Assembly: GCA_002727735.1 (NCBI GenBank)
Contig: PBXW01000021.1
Span: 1 to 7,358, forward strand
DNA length: 7,358 bases
DNA from: Crocinitomicaceae bacterium
Lineage (GTDB): Bacteria > Bacteroidota > Bacteroidia > Flavobacteriales_D > Parvicellaceae
Reading direction: 5' to 3'
Shown here: in pieces, positions 6,731 through 7,358 of the stretch
Position numbering within the stretch: position 1 is the stretch's first letter
Layout: each line of letters begins with the position of its first letter
Made by a program: the position numbers and the translations under genes
Notes under the pieces: model-generated
What the model was told of the DNA's origin: nothing
Database searches by the model: none
The model's input: the letters and a program-made list of their open reading frames with translations, nothing else

Positions 6731-7358
6731 TGAAAAAAAATCTCAAAAATTTAATTTTAGTTTTAATTTTTATAAATTTTTCAAGCCTATCATTTTCAGA
6801 TGACCATTTGTCAGATAAAGATCTAATCAAAAATTTAAAAGAAGAAATTTCAGAATTTAATGTAAAGCCTTTAAAGAAAAAGAGCATATTTCAAAAAAAT
6901 GATGAGTATATAAAATTATTAAGATCTCAACTTTCAGACTTGGAAAAGGAGAAAGAAAAAAAAGACAAAATAAGAGCTGCTAAAGCAGAACTCGAGAGAG
7001 AAATTATTGCACTTGGTGGAAGGCCTTTAACTGAAGGGAAAGATCCAGTAGAGGCCGATGAAGTTGTTTTAGCTTTAAGAAAACAACTGGAAGAGATTAA
7101 AGCGCTAAAAGCAGAGGAGAAAAAATCCAAAGAAGCAGCTGCAGCCTTAGAACTTGAAAAAAAACAGATTAAAAAAGCTAAGAATGAATTAATAAAGGAA
7201 ATTGAGGCTTTAGGAGAAAAACCAATTACAGAAACCAACCCAGTTGATGAAAATGAAGAAATAATTGCATTAAGAAAGCAATTAGATGAAATAAAAAAAA
7301 CTAAAGATAAATTAAAAGCAGATGCAGAGAAAGAGGAACGGATAGATGATGCCAAAAA
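6730..7358 (+). CDS. Exported coiled-coil repeat protein, N-terminal part (cut by window edge)
   Basis: The frame is open for 209 codons from ATG 6730-6732 to the window edge. The start overlaps the previous TAA by one base (TAATG), suggesting reinitiation. A signal peptide is evident (MKKNLKNLILVLIFINFSSL then SFS|DD, cut near 23). The rest is predicted mostly helical and rich in Lys/Glu/Ala, with a tandem unit of about 65-66 residues. The unit reads AK.EL..EI.ALG..P.TE...PV...E....ALRKQL.EIK, with copies starting at residues 84 and 150 and a partial LRSQLSDLEKE copy at 64-74. I recognise no family. Its regular helices broken by a conserved Gly/Pro turn suggest an elongated periplasmic scaffold. 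Its place in the protease operon is the only functional clue. Confidence 0.85.
   Translation, partial: MKKNLKNLILVLIFINFSSLSFSDDHLSDKDLIKNLKEEISEFNVKPLKKKSIFQKNDEYIKLLRSQLSDLEKEKEKKDKIRAAKAELEREIIALGGRPLTEGKDPVEADEVVLALRKQLEEIKALKAEEKKSKEAAAALELEKKQIKKAKNELIKEIEALGEKPITETNPVDENEEIIALRKQLDEIKKTKDKLKADAEKEERIDDAK
6979..7176 (+). repeat. Repeat unit 1 of the coiled-coil protein
   Basis: Codons 84-149 begin AKAELEREIIALGGRPLTEG and include ALRKQLEEIK. The unit aligns with the next copy over its whole length without large gaps, though the DNA is diverged. Confidence 0.7.
7177..7356 (+). repeat. Repeat unit 2 of the coiled-coil protein (cut by window edge)
   Basis: Codons 150-209 begin AKNELIKEIEALGEKPITET and include ALRKQLDEIK. 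Further copies may lie beyond the window. Confidence 0.7.

Noticed and set aside
6612..6887. Minus-strand 91-codon hydrophobic frame
   Set aside because: It spans the junction of two well-supported plus-strand genes and its hydrophobicity comes from reading A-rich codons in reverse.
6927..7355. Minus-strand 142-codon Ser/Phe/Ala-rich frame
   Set aside because: It is the complement of the Lys/Glu/Ala-rich coiled-coil gene, which has a signal peptide, a coupled start and conserved protein repeats.

Overview
The window is strongly AT-rich. Coding is dense, codons favour A/T, and genes start without clear Shine-Dalgarno sites. Together with a RarD-type transporter and several Sec-exported proteins, this suggests a marine, SAR11-like alphaproteobacterium. 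That assignment rests on general look, not on a marker gene.

Layout: positions 1-175 hold the first 58 codons of a RarD-like EamA transporter on the minus strand, cut by the window edge. Positions 176-443 are non-coding, with small AT palindromes and a recurring AAGAC motif. Positions 444-4289 (minus) encode a 1281-residue exported caspase-fold (peptidase C14) protein. Ahead of the protease domain it has a degenerate LytM/M23-like domain, an unrecognised ~88-residue module present twice, two long Lys/Glu-rich helical tracts and an Ig-like domain. A 69-bp gap at 4290-4358 separates it from a divergent plus-strand operon of three exported proteins. These are a TPR plus trypsin/HtrA-like serine protease (4359-5942), a protein with an LPP20/FlgT-like N-terminus and a DUF4384-like C-terminus (5939-6730), and a coiled-coil repeat protein (from 6730, running off the window). 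The plus-strand genes overlap by ATGA and TAATG, so they are probably translationally coupled.

How they may work together: all four proteins around 4290-4358 begin with signal peptides, two are proteases of unrelated folds with intact catalytic residues, and three carry Lys/Glu-rich helical tracts that could mediate assembly. The two proteases also share a YEK[L/M]LPS motif. The most interesting reading is an envelope-located two-protease module: a calcium-responsive caspase homologue, a TPR-guided serine protease, a DUF4384 partner and a coiled-coil scaffold. The gene content and domain calls come from the sequence and known families. The idea that they form one system is inference.
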